DNA of 6,056 nt from Bacteroidota bacterium (GTDB lineage: Bacteria; Bacteroidota; Bacteroidia; Cytophagales; Cyclobacteriaceae). The position numbers and the translations under genes were made by a program. A model generated the notes under the pieces. That model was not told where the DNA came from. It was given only the letters and a program-made list of their open reading frames with translations, and did no database searches. Of this stretch, positions 1 through 6,056 are shown piece by piece (the stretch's first letter is position 1; every line of letters begins with the position of its first letter). The stretch is taken from positions 1 through 6,056 of the forward strand of contig JAEYXN010000324.1 in the NCBI GenBank assembly GCA_023431285.1, in the 5' to 3' direction.

Positions 1-566
1 TAATGTTTTCATTGCCTGGAACGCCAGTTATTCGTTACGGAGATGAGATAGGAATGGGAGACGACCTCGCTCTCGAAGAACGGAACGCTGTGAGAACGCC
101 GATGCAGTGGTCAGCAGATGACAACGCAGGTTTCTCAATGAATTCTAAACCAGTCCACCCGGTAATCAATAACGGGCCCTACGCATACGAGCATGTTAAT
201 GTCGACGTTCAGAGGCGTACTCCTGATTCCTTGTTGAACTGGATGACGTCGCTGATCAGATTAAGGAAAGAGTGTCCTGAGATTGGATCCGGTGAATGGA
301 ACCTTCTGGACGCCGGGCATCCCAGCATACTGGCGATCCATTATCATTATAAGGGAAGCTCGCTGGTAATTATTCATAACTTCGATGAGAATGCGCGGGA
401 AGCCAAACTGAAACTGCAAAGGAAAAACGAAGTCAAATTGATTGACCTCATGAACGTCAGCGAGAACGCTGCCGACGAAAAAGGTTTTCATCGAATCAGC
501 CTCGAAGCATACGGTTACCGATGGTTTCGCGCAGGCGATATCAGTCATCTCCTTTCTCAAAAATAA
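1..566 (+). CDS. treS: Trehalose synthase-like GH13 enzyme (maltose alpha-D-glucosyltransferase), 3' part only
   Basis: This is the C-terminal end of a GH13 enzyme of the trehalose synthase type, which interconverts maltose and trehalose in the cytoplasm. The frame is open to the window edge, and the first ATG (position 3) lies inside the conserved stretch FSLPGTPVIRYGDEIGMGDD, so it is not a real start. About 187 residues remain: the end of the (beta/alpha)8 barrel with YGDEIGMG and the AVRTPMQW motif, then the NVDVQRRTPDSLLNW region and the C-terminal beta domain, ending near GYRWFRAG. The catalytic Asp, Glu and Asp all lie upstream, outside the window, so activity cannot be judged. No maltokinase domain is fused to the C-terminus, unlike in some bacteria. 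An 8-nt gap to the next GH13 gene points to one transcript. Family assignment is good; trehalose synthase versus another GH13 amylosucrase- or glucosidase-like activity rests on the motif resemblance only. Confidence 0.8.
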   Translation, partial: MFSLPGTPVIRYGDEIGMGDDLALEERNAVRTPMQWSADDNAGFSMNSKPVHPVINNGPYAYEHVNVDVQRRTPDSLLNWMTSLIRLRKECPEIGSGEWNLLDAGHPSILAIHYHYKGSSLVIIHNFDENAREAKLKLQRKNEVKLIDLMNVSENAADEKGFHRISLEAYGYRWFRAGDISHLLSQK

Positions 567-574
567 ACAGACTT

Positions 575-2218
575 ATGAACTCCATCTCTTCTTTGCATAA
601 GACCGTTAATAGTCCATCATCTTCCGATCAATATAAATGGTGGCAAAAGGAAATCGTTTATCAGATTTATCCAAGATCTTTTCAGGATGGAAATGGAGAC
701 GGAGTCGGTGATCTTGAAGGAATAATACAACGGCTGGACTACCTGCATTGGCTGGGTGTGCGCGCAATATGGATCTCTCCTATCTATCCATCGCCAATGG
801 CTGATTTTGGTTATGACATTTCAGACTACACCGGCATCCATCCCATCTTTGGCACTATGGAAACGTTCGACACTTTGCTCGAGCAGGTTCACCGCCGAGG
901 GATGAAACTGATTCTTGACCTTGTTCCCAATCATTGTTCAGATCAACACCCGTGGTTTATTGAGTCAAGGAGCTCCCGCAACAATCCCAAAAGCGATTGG
1001 TTTATATGGAAGGATGCATTGCCGGATGGAAGTCCTCCCAACAACTGGCTCGCCGTGTTTGGAGGTGCCGCCTGGGAATGGGACGAGAACAGAGGTCAAT
1101 ATTATTACCATGCATTTCTCAAAGAACAACCAGATTTAAACTGGCGGAATCCGGAGGTTCGTGAAGCGATGTTCGATGTCATGCGCTTTTGGCTACGCAA
1201 AGGAGTAGATGGGTTCCGGGTTGATGTAATGTGGCATTTAATTAAGGATGAACTGCTGCGGAATAATCCTCCAAACCCTTCCTACAAACCACACATGGCC
1301 ACCGTCGAACAACTCCTTCAGTCCTACTCAACTGATCAACCAGAAACGCATGACGTTGTGAAACAAATGCGTTCTGTGGTTGATGAGTTTGAGGACCGGC
1401 TACTCATTGGCGAAATCTATCTTGATGTTATTCGGCTGGTCCGATATTACGGGGAGAACAACGATGAGGCTCATCTCCCATTTAATTTTCTCCTTGTCAA
1501 CAAGCCCTGGAATCCAACGACAATTGCAGCCATAGTTGACGAATACGAAGGTACCTTACCGGAGGGAGCGTGGCCTAACTGGGTATTGGGCAATCACGAT
1601 AATGCGCGTATATCCACCAGGATAGGGAAAGAACAATCTCGTGTGGCCGCCATGCTCCTGCTTACATTGAGGGGCACTCCGACATTATATTACGGTGACG
1701 AAATCGGCATGACAAACGTGACGATTCCCAGGGAAGAAATTCAGGATCCGCAGGGTCTCAACATGCCTGACAAAGACCTCTCCCGTGACCCGGCCCGGAC
1801 GCCCATGCAATGGAACGACGCGACATACGCCGGGTTCTCTGACGCGAAACCGTGGCTTAGGATCTCCGACGATTTTACTGAGACCAATGTTGAATCTCAA
1901 CAGAAGCATGAGTCGTCTATGTTGAATTATGTAAAGCGTTTGATCGCCTTACGACAACAAGAGGCTGCCCTTCATATCGGAGACTATCTCCCGGTCCATA
2001 GTGATGATAAAGTCCTGGCATATATCCGGAAATCTGCCGAAAGGCAATACCTCGTTGTTCTTAATATGAGTCACGAGTCTGCGGAGTTCAAGATGCCTCA
2101 CTCGAAAGCGAAAGGGGTTGTCGCCCTGGCCACAAACATCAGCCGTGAAGAACAGCCTTTTGACACAACGATCACGTTAGACGCAGACGAGGGGCTCGTA
2201 ATTCTACTTGAATTCTGA
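575..2218 (+). CDS. GH13 alpha-glucosidase (exo-acting, Thermus-type)
   Basis: This 547-residue GH13 enzyme should release glucose from the non-reducing end of short alpha-glucosides in the cytoplasm. The barrel starts at WWQKEIVYQIYPRSF (about residue 22), followed by the calcium-loop motif DGNGDGVGDL (38-47) and region I DLVPNH (115-120). The nucleophile is D217 in GFRVDV, the acid/base E280 in GEIYL, and the third carboxylate D342 in GNHDN. Near 370-413 it repeats the YGDEIGM and ARTPMQW motifs of its upstream neighbour, and a small beta domain closes the protein. V218, just after the nucleophile, is the residue linked to alpha-1,6 preference in oligo-1,6-glucosidases; trehalose or maltose are also possible substrates. 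The overall pattern recalls the Thermus alpha-glucosidase. The frame is open from 521, but the ATG at 575 is preferred: it avoids a 46-nt overlap and an odd Arg-rich extension. No signal peptide or clear Shine-Dalgarno sequence is seen. Confidence 0.92.
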   Translation: MNSISSLHKTVNSPSSSDQYKWWQKEIVYQIYPRSFQDGNGDGVGDLEGIIQRLDYLHWLGVRAIWISPIYPSPMADFGYDISDYTGIHPIFGTMETFDTLLEQVHRRGMKLILDLVPNHCSDQHPWFIESRSSRNNPKSDWFIWKDALPDGSPPNNWLAVFGGAAWEWDENRGQYYYHAFLKEQPDLNWRNPEVREAMFDVMRFWLRKGVDGFRVDVMWHLIKDELLRNNPPNPSYKPHMATVEQLLQSYSTDQPETHDVVKQMRSVVDEFEDRLLIGEIYLDVIRLVRYYGENNDEAHLPFNFLLVNKPWNPTTIAAIVDEYEGTLPEGAWPNWVLGNHDNARISTRIGKEQSRVAAMLLLTLRGTPTLYYGDEIGMTNVTIPREEIQDPQGLNMPDKDLSRDPARTPMQWNDATYAGFSDAKPWLRISDDFTETNVESQQKHESSMLNYVKRLIALRQQEAALHIGDYLPVHSDDKVLAYIRKSAERQYLVVLNMSHESAEFKMPHSKAKGVVALATNISREEQPFDTTITLDADEGLVILLEF

Positions 2219-2219
2219 T

Positions 2220-2837
2220 TTAATCGAAGTATGCTCCGCGTTCCTTGTTTTTTATTCTCTGATAGAGAAGTTCGATCTGAGATTTAAGAATTCGTTCCTC
2301 CGACAACTCAGGAAGATTTGATATTGAAAAGAAATCGACATCGAGAAGATCAAAACCTTTCAGGAGTGTTCCGCCTGTAACTTCGCACTGAATTACAATT
2401 TTATAAACGTAATATGGTTGTGGTGGATGAGGATGCATTTTCTTATCGAAGACCGCCAGTAACGTTTCTGCAGTCACATCCAAACCAGTTTCCTCCTTGA
2501 CTTCTTTGACAGCGGTTTCCGCCGGGCTGAATCCGATATCGGCCCATCCCCCGGGGAGTGACCACTTGCCATCCGCCGATTCGCGTACCATAAGAATCCT
2601 CTCATCCTCTAAAACGAATGCACGCACATCAACTTTCGCTGTTGGATAGTCCCTGGCGGTAGTGAATGCCTTTTGTATCAGGTCCAGAGGTTCCCCTGAG
2701 AGATTAGCGAATAGCCTGTCAGCAATTTCGATGAGTTCCTGATGACGCTCCTTCTCATAGTCATTACCAGCATAGAGAAGTCCGGTGTCGGCGATAGCAC
2801 GAATGCGCTTTATCTCTTCAAAAAAGGAGCGGCTCAT
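2220..2837 (-). CDS. Nudix hydrolase with N-terminal helical domain (YjhB-like)
   Basis: The 205-residue protein has a helical N-terminal domain (about 1-60) of the kind found in YjhB-like Nudix proteins, then a Nudix fold beginning at KVDVRAFVLEDERILMVRE. The Nudix box spans G97-L119, and the metal-binding glutamates E112, E115 and E116 are kept. Two consensus positions differ: F103 stands where Glu is usual, and K111 replaces Arg. Such proteins hydrolyse nucleoside diphosphates linked to another group, often ADP-ribose or a nucleotide sugar; the substrate here cannot be read from sequence. It is the last gene of the minus-strand series, 43 nt after the cupin gene, and its stop lies one base from the stop of the converging alpha-glucosidase gene. 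A link to sugar nucleotides such as GDP-mannose is tempting given the operon but is only inference. The ATG at 2837 gives the full usual N-terminus; no Shine-Dalgarno is evident. Confidence 0.88.
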   Translation of the reverse strand: MSRSFFEEIKRIRAIADTGLLYAGNDYEKERHQELIEIADRLFANLSGEPLDLIQKAFTTARDYPTAKVDVRAFVLEDERILMVRESADGKWSLPGGWADIGFSPAETAVKEVKEETGLDVTAETLLAVFDKKMHPHPPQPYYVYKIVIQCEVTGGTLLKGFDLLDVDFFSISNLPELSEERILKSQIELLYQRIKNKERGAYFD

Positions 2838-2880
2838 TCTTATTCCGCGGGACTAGACGAATGAAAAAATGTTAAAAAAC

Positions 2881-3399
2881 TTACCGACCGAAGTCGTCCT
2901 GCAAGCGAACGATGTCATTTTCATCGGAAGGATGATTTGAATCGGTGTGCTGCCAGATTTCAGCGATCATCCCCCAGGAGCCTTCAACTCCTACGAGACG
3001 ATGGCGCTGGCCCTGTGCCAGTTCGATAACCTTGTTGATCTGAAGCTCTTCAGAGTCGCGTTCTTCGTCTGTCATGCTGGTCACAACGCCTGCCTTACCT
3101 GCCACAAGCTTCCATATTTCGGCACGGCGGAAGTGATATTGCCAGGACAACCTTTTATCCGGCTGCACCATCAAAATCTTCGGGCTGAGCTTTCCAACCA
3201 TCTGCGAAAGCACTACTTCCTTCGTTGGGAAAAAGATATGCGCGAATCTGCGGGCCTGAGCCTCGTCAATAACAAAAAATCCTCCCCAGGGACGATCGAA
3301 ATCCTTGTCTACAATGGTGAACCCTTGCTCAGTCAGAAAGTCATTAACCTGTTTAAAAACCTCTTCCTTAGACAGACCGGAAGCCAAATTTATATTCAT
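2881..3399 (-). CDS. Small cupin protein related to type II mannose-6-phosphate isomerase
   Basis: A 172-residue single-domain cupin. From about residue 36 it follows the layout of the isomerase domain of type II mannose-6-phosphate isomerases: RPWGGFFVIDE at 36-46, the first cupin motif LSWQYHFRRAEIW (84-96), a second motif with QRHRLV (131-136), and the closing signature DIVRLQDDFGR (162-172), comparable to DDIVRxEDxYGR in that family. Likely metal ligands are Q87, H89, E94 and H133. The first 35 residues are an extra helical segment. Very similar proteins in Bacteroidota are, as I recall, often labelled phosphoheptose isomerase, but nothing here resembles the SIS-fold GmhA enzymes. Its gene follows the epimerase gene by 16 nt, after enzymes that yield mannose 1-phosphate. 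A role in mannose 6-phosphate to fructose 6-phosphate conversion is therefore plausible but unproven; another sugar-phosphate isomerase or a non-enzymatic sugar-binding role remains possible. Confidence 0.82.
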   Translation of the reverse strand: MNINLASGLSKEEVFKQVNDFLTEQGFTIVDKDFDRPWGGFFVIDEAQARRFAHIFFPTKEVVLSQMVGKLSPKILMVQPDKRLSWQYHFRRAEIWKLVAGKAGVVTSMTDEERDSEELQINKVIELAQGQRHRLVGVEGSWGMIAEIWQHTDSNHPSDENDIVRLQDDFGR

Positions 3400-3415
3400 A
3401 ATAATGTGATAAGTC

Positions 3416-4621
3416 TTATTGTTCGAGCCGCTTTCCGCGACTATGGTTGAGCCGTTTCAAAAGTTCCAAAATCGCTCTGCCGTTATGGTAGGGACATTTC
3501 CACGGACCAGCCTTATCCTCATTGCAATTAACTGTTCCCTTGTCATCCACCCGCCAGTACCACTCACCATTCGGGCGATCAATCAAGTAGTTCTTTATAA
3601 ACTCCCATAAACGGATAGCCGCGGAAAGATAAGTGATTTGTCCGGTAAGTTCCCAACTATTCACAAATCCAACCATCCCTTCCGCCTGCGGCCACCAGTG
3701 ACGGTCAGTGTCGTGCGAATGGTTCTTTATTGCACCTTCCTGGTCAACCCCCTCCGCGAGGGTAACGTCCGCTATCTTCAAACACGTTGTCGCAATCGCT
3801 TTTACTGGTTTTTCATCACCCAACACCTTCGCTGCCTCCAGCAAGAGCCACGACCCTTCTATATCGTGACCATATGAAATTTCCGAAGACTTTACTTTCC
3901 ACTTTTCATCAAAAAATAAATGGAAGTGGTATCCCTCTCCCAGAATCCTTTGCTGAAAAATATCTATTAGGTTATACAGTTGCCTCCGCAGAACCGTGTC
4001 CGGCCAGACACGATACAAATTCGTGTACGCCTCCAGCACATGCAAATGGGTATTCATCGTTTTCTTTTCGTTCTCGTCCTTCTCACTGAGGCGGAGATCA
4101 TCAAGAAGGTTCCATTCGCGATCGAATGCTTCAAGGTACCCGTTGTCGATCTGATCAAAACTATACCTTTCAATTAACGAGAATATATCTTTTGCAAGAT
4201 CCAGTGCTTCTTCATCCAGCGTCACGGTATAGTATTCAGATAACGCGTAGATCGCGAACGCCTGAGCATAGATTTGTTTCTTGGTCTGAACCGGGCTCCC
4301 AGTGAAATCTACTGCCCAATAAACGCCACCAAATTCCTTGTCAACAAAATGTGAAACGAGATAGTGATAGGCACGTCGCGCAAGAATCAGATTGACTTCG
4401 TCCAACTGTTTTGCAGCTGAAGAAAACGTCCAAAGGATTCGGGTATTCAGGATGACGCCTTTATCAGCTTTATCATCAACCCGGTCATATCCGTCGCGTC
4501 TTCCGAAGAAGCCGCCATTGACACTATCGACCATTTTTCCCGACCAGTATGGAAGGATATTCCCTGTGATTTCGAGATACAACTCATCGCAGAAGGACCG
4601 AATTCGCGCCTCAGAATCCAT
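3416..4621 (-). CDS. Cellobiose/mannobiose 2-epimerase (AGE family)
   Basis: The 401-residue protein belongs to the N-acylglucosamine 2-epimerase superfamily, (alpha/alpha)6 barrel, and matches cellobiose 2-epimerases along its full length. These cytoplasmic enzymes invert C2 of the reducing-end sugar of beta-1,4 disaccharides, turning mannobiose into mannosyl-glucose or cellobiose into glucosyl-mannose. Visible marks are NGGFFGR (35-41), ILNTRILWTF (57-66), MNTHLHVLEAY (189-199), GHDIEGSWLLLEA (251-263), DTDRHWWPQAE (304-314) and WKCPYHNGR (374-382). H194, H252, E255 and H379 correspond, by recalled alignment with the Rhodothermus marinus enzyme, to its catalytic H200, H259, E262 and H390. 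Length is normal for the family. The ATG at 4621 overlaps the end of the phosphorylase gene by 11 nt, suggesting translational coupling. The neighbouring GH130 gene makes mannobiose the likely physiological substrate and argues against simple N-acetylglucosamine epimerisation. Confidence 0.93.
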   Translation of the reverse strand: MDSEARIRSFCDELYLEITGNILPYWSGKMVDSVNGGFFGRRDGYDRVDDKADKGVILNTRILWTFSSAAKQLDEVNLILARRAYHYLVSHFVDKEFGGVYWAVDFTGSPVQTKKQIYAQAFAIYALSEYYTVTLDEEALDLAKDIFSLIERYSFDQIDNGYLEAFDREWNLLDDLRLSEKDENEKKTMNTHLHVLEAYTNLYRVWPDTVLRRQLYNLIDIFQQRILGEGYHFHLFFDEKWKVKSSEISYGHDIEGSWLLLEAAKVLGDEKPVKAIATTCLKIADVTLAEGVDQEGAIKNHSHDTDRHWWPQAEGMVGFVNSWELTGQITYLSAAIRLWEFIKNYLIDRPNGEWYWRVDDKGTVNCNEDKAGPWKCPYHNGRAILELLKRLNHSRGKRLEQ

Positions 4622-5813
4622 TCTCTTGCATCCATTTCAGGTTCCTTCCGATTAATTCTGATCGCTGTGCGACACTCGCCGCCGAACGCAGACCGTCTTC
4701 TGGAGTATTCACACAGTAGTCTACCAATCTTTCAATTGTGGTTGTGGCTACGTGCATTCTTGTATCGGACGAACCATAGTATATCAGCACATCTCCATCC
4801 GGCCGGGCAACCCAACCGTTGGTAAAGGTCACATTGGAAACATCTCCTACCCTTTCTTCACCTTCTGGCCCAAGGAAGTGTCCGCCGGGACGACGTATCA
4901 CGCGCGATGGATCTTTGAGATCTGTCATAAACATATAAAGGACATAGCGCAATCCCGCTGCGGTATTTCGAACTCCATGCGCGAGATGAATCCATCCCGC
5001 ATGTGTTTTGATCGGCGCAGGGCCTTGTCCGTTCTTTACTTCCTTTATAGTATGATAAAGTTTTGGTTCGATGATCTTTTCATCAGGAACTACTGCGCTT
5101 TCCATTGAATCACACAACCCCCAGCCTATGCCTCCTCCTTTTCCCGCGTCGATAAAACCATCCTGTGGACGCGTATATAGCGCATATTTTCCATTGACGA
5201 ACTCAGGGTGCAGGACAACATTTCTTTGTTGGCCTCCCTTGGAAACCAAATCAGGCAGTCTCTCCCATTTAATGAGATCCTTCGTACGCGCGATGCCGCA
5301 TTGGGCAACGGCCGCAGACTGGTCATGTTCGCTGGCATTGGGGTCACGACGCTCCGTACAAAACAATCCGTAGATCCATCCATCTTCATGACGTACAAGA
5401 CGTATATCGTATACGTTAGTATCAGGCACATCTGTTTCAGGCATATTGATTGGGTAATCCCAGAATCTGAAATTGTCAATTCCATTTTCACTTTCAGCGA
5501 TAGCGAAGAATGATTTTCTATCCACCCCTTCAACGCGTACAGCCAGCACGATCTTATTATTCCACAGCATTGCTCCAGAATTAAAAGTCGCATTTACCCC
5601 CAGTCTCTCCATCAAATAAGGATTTGTCTCTTCATTAAAGTCATAGCGCCAGAAGACAGGAGTATGCGCAGCTGTAAGCACGGGGTACTTGTAGCGTGTA
5701 AACACTCCGTTGCCTCCGGGCAATGTTTCATTCTCACGCTTGAGGAATTTGTCGTGCTCGGCAAAAAGTGTCGAGACTTTAGATCGGTATTCTGTTGAAG
5801 TATTCATTTCCAT
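4611..5813 (-). CDS. 4-O-beta-D-mannosyl-D-glucose phosphorylase (GH130)
   Basis: A 400-residue GH130 phosphorylase with a five-bladed beta-propeller fold expected from the family. It should split mannosyl-beta-1,4-glucose with phosphate, giving alpha-mannose 1-phosphate and glucose in the cytoplasm. The sequence keeps the subfamily 1 hallmarks: GNGVFTRYKYPVLTAAHTPV (34-53), RVEGVDRKSFFA (93-104), TNVYDIRL (132-139), QQRNVVLHPEF (195-205), YTRPQDGFID (213-222), HTIKEVKNGQGP (254-265), LAHGVRN (277-283) and YYGSSDTRMHVATTTIERLVDY (from 345). D136 corresponds to the catalytic Asp131 recalled for the Bacteroides fragilis enzyme. The basic residues around R93, R99 and R197 are candidates for phosphate binding. 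Length and ends match the family. The ATG at 5813 is followed by a second in-frame ATG two codons on; either could serve, and neither has a clear Shine-Dalgarno. Its 3' end overlaps the epimerase start, the usual partner of this enzyme. Confidence 0.95.
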   Translation of the reverse strand: MEMNTSTEYRSKVSTLFAEHDKFLKRENETLPGGNGVFTRYKYPVLTAAHTPVFWRYDFNEETNPYLMERLGVNATFNSGAMLWNNKIVLAVRVEGVDRKSFFAIAESENGIDNFRFWDYPINMPETDVPDTNVYDIRLVRHEDGWIYGLFCTERRDPNASEHDQSAAVAQCGIARTKDLIKWERLPDLVSKGGQQRNVVLHPEFVNGKYALYTRPQDGFIDAGKGGGIGWGLCDSMESAVVPDEKIIEPKLYHTIKEVKNGQGPAPIKTHAGWIHLAHGVRNTAAGLRYVLYMFMTDLKDPSRVIRRPGGHFLGPEGEERVGDVSNVTFTNGWVARPDGDVLIYYGSSDTRMHVATTTIERLVDYCVNTPEDGLRSAASVAQRSELIGRNLKWMQENGF

Positions 5814-5850
5814 GTATCTATACAGTTGCAGTATTTGTCTTCTTGATGGA

Positions 5851-6056
5851 TTAATCAGTAAGGTTATTTGGTTCCTCCCTAAGTTTGTCGTACCAGTTCT
5901 TCTTGAGAATCAGAGAGGTGATTACAAGAATAGCGGCTGTAGTTACGAAAGAAAGATTCTCACGCAGCACGATATAAATCGGAAATACTGTAAGACTTGT
6001 TTGCCAGATAATTCCTACCACGACGTTGAACATGTCACGTTTGAAATCCCTATTTC
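5851..6056 (-). CDS. C-terminal fragment of a membrane transporter, probably sodium:solute symporter
   Basis: The reading frame enters from the right edge of the window and stops at 5851, leaving about 68 residues. It contains two hydrophobic stretches, one from FNVVVGIIW to about YIVL and one from SFVTTAAIL to about LIL, joined by a short polar loop, then a charged tail beginning KKNWYDKLREE. The lysines after the second helix suggest that the C-terminus is cytoplasmic. The short ATG-initiated form at 6033 is unlikely to be a separate gene because the frame remains open upstream with NRDFKRD, as in a longer protein. The pattern recalls the last two helices of Bacteroidota solute:sodium symporters, and such a symporter is known to accompany the phosphorylase and epimerase genes in Bacteroides fragilis. 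It lies 37 nt upstream of the phosphorylase gene, so co-transcription is likely. The family call rests mostly on context; a transporter of another class is possible. Confidence 0.6.
   Translation of the reverse strand, partial: NRDFKRDMFNVVVGIIWQTSLTVFPIYIVLRENLSFVTTAAILVITSLILKKNWYDKLREEPNNLTD

Noticed and set aside
521..574. Upstream extension of the alpha-glucosidase reading frame to the ATG at 521
   Set aside because: It would overlap the preceding gene by 46 nt and add an Arg/Ser-rich tail not expected in this family; the ATG at 575 follows the upstream stop by 8 nt.
2187..2199. Perfect 5-bp inverted repeat with a 3-nt loop (ACGAG GGG CTCGT) near the end of the alpha-glucosidase gene, considered as a terminator
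   Set aside because: It lies inside coding sequence, is short, and has no T tract after it on either strand.
2247..2253. Run of six T on the plus strand just past the alpha-glucosidase stop, considered as a terminator tail
   Set aside because: No convincing GC-rich hairpin precedes it, and the run encodes lysines (AAA/AAC codons) of the Nudix protein on the other strand.
2947..3450. 167-codon open frame on the plus strand opposite the cupin gene
   Set aside because: It is antisense to a gene with clear family motifs, runs over the junction into the epimerase gene, and its product shows no recognisable domain.
5126..5593. 155-codon open frame on the minus strand inside the phosphorylase gene
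   Set aside because: It is a shifted frame of the well-conserved GH130 gene and has no family resemblance.
5814..5850. Promoter before the phosphorylase gene
   Set aside because: The 37-nt gap shows neither a clear -35/-10 pair nor the TAnnTTTG-type element used by Bacteroidota; read-through from the upstream gene is the simpler view.
5851..6033. A separate 60-residue small membrane protein starting at 6033
   Set aside because: The frame stays open to the window edge, and the composition fits the final helices of a larger transporter.

Overview
The window holds two converging gene sets for intracellular sugar metabolism. It is gene-dense, with almost no non-coding DNA and no sign of phage, insertion sequences, CRISPR arrays or RNA genes. 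The protein types suggest a member of the Bacteroidota/Ignavibacteriota/Rhodothermota (FCB) group. The epimerase and the GH130 phosphorylase resemble, from memory, the Rhodothermus marinus and Bacteroides fragilis enzymes. The small cupin is a type I recall mainly from Bacteroidota-like genomes, and none of the visible starts has a strong Shine-Dalgarno sequence. This placement is inference, not proof.

Plus strand, 1-2218: two GH13 genes in tandem, 8 nt apart. The first is the 3' part of a trehalose-synthase-like enzyme that begins before the window. The second is a complete exo-acting alpha-glucosidase of the type known from Thermus. Together they suggest handling of maltose, trehalose or short alpha-glucosides.

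Minus strand, 6056-2220 in reading order: the C-terminal end of a membrane protein (probably a sodium:solute symporter), a GH130 4-O-beta-D-mannosyl-D-glucose phosphorylase, a cellobiose/mannobiose 2-epimerase, a small cupin related to type II mannose-6-phosphate isomerases, and a Nudix hydrolase with an N-terminal helical domain. Spacing is 37 nt, an 11-nt overlap, 16 nt and 43 nt, so this looks like one operon.

The minus-strand genes fit the known phosphorolytic route for beta-1,4-mannobiose. The disaccharide is imported, its reducing mannose is epimerised to glucose, and mannosyl-glucose is split by phosphate into mannose 1-phosphate and glucose. The cupin could supply the later step from mannose 6-phosphate to fructose 6-phosphate; that is the most useful new idea here. 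No phosphomannomutase, mannanase, SusCD pair or regulator is visible. The two operons meet tail to tail with a single base between their stop codons. I see no evidence of a wholly novel system; the pathway is a known one with two less usual passengers, the cupin and the Nudix protein.
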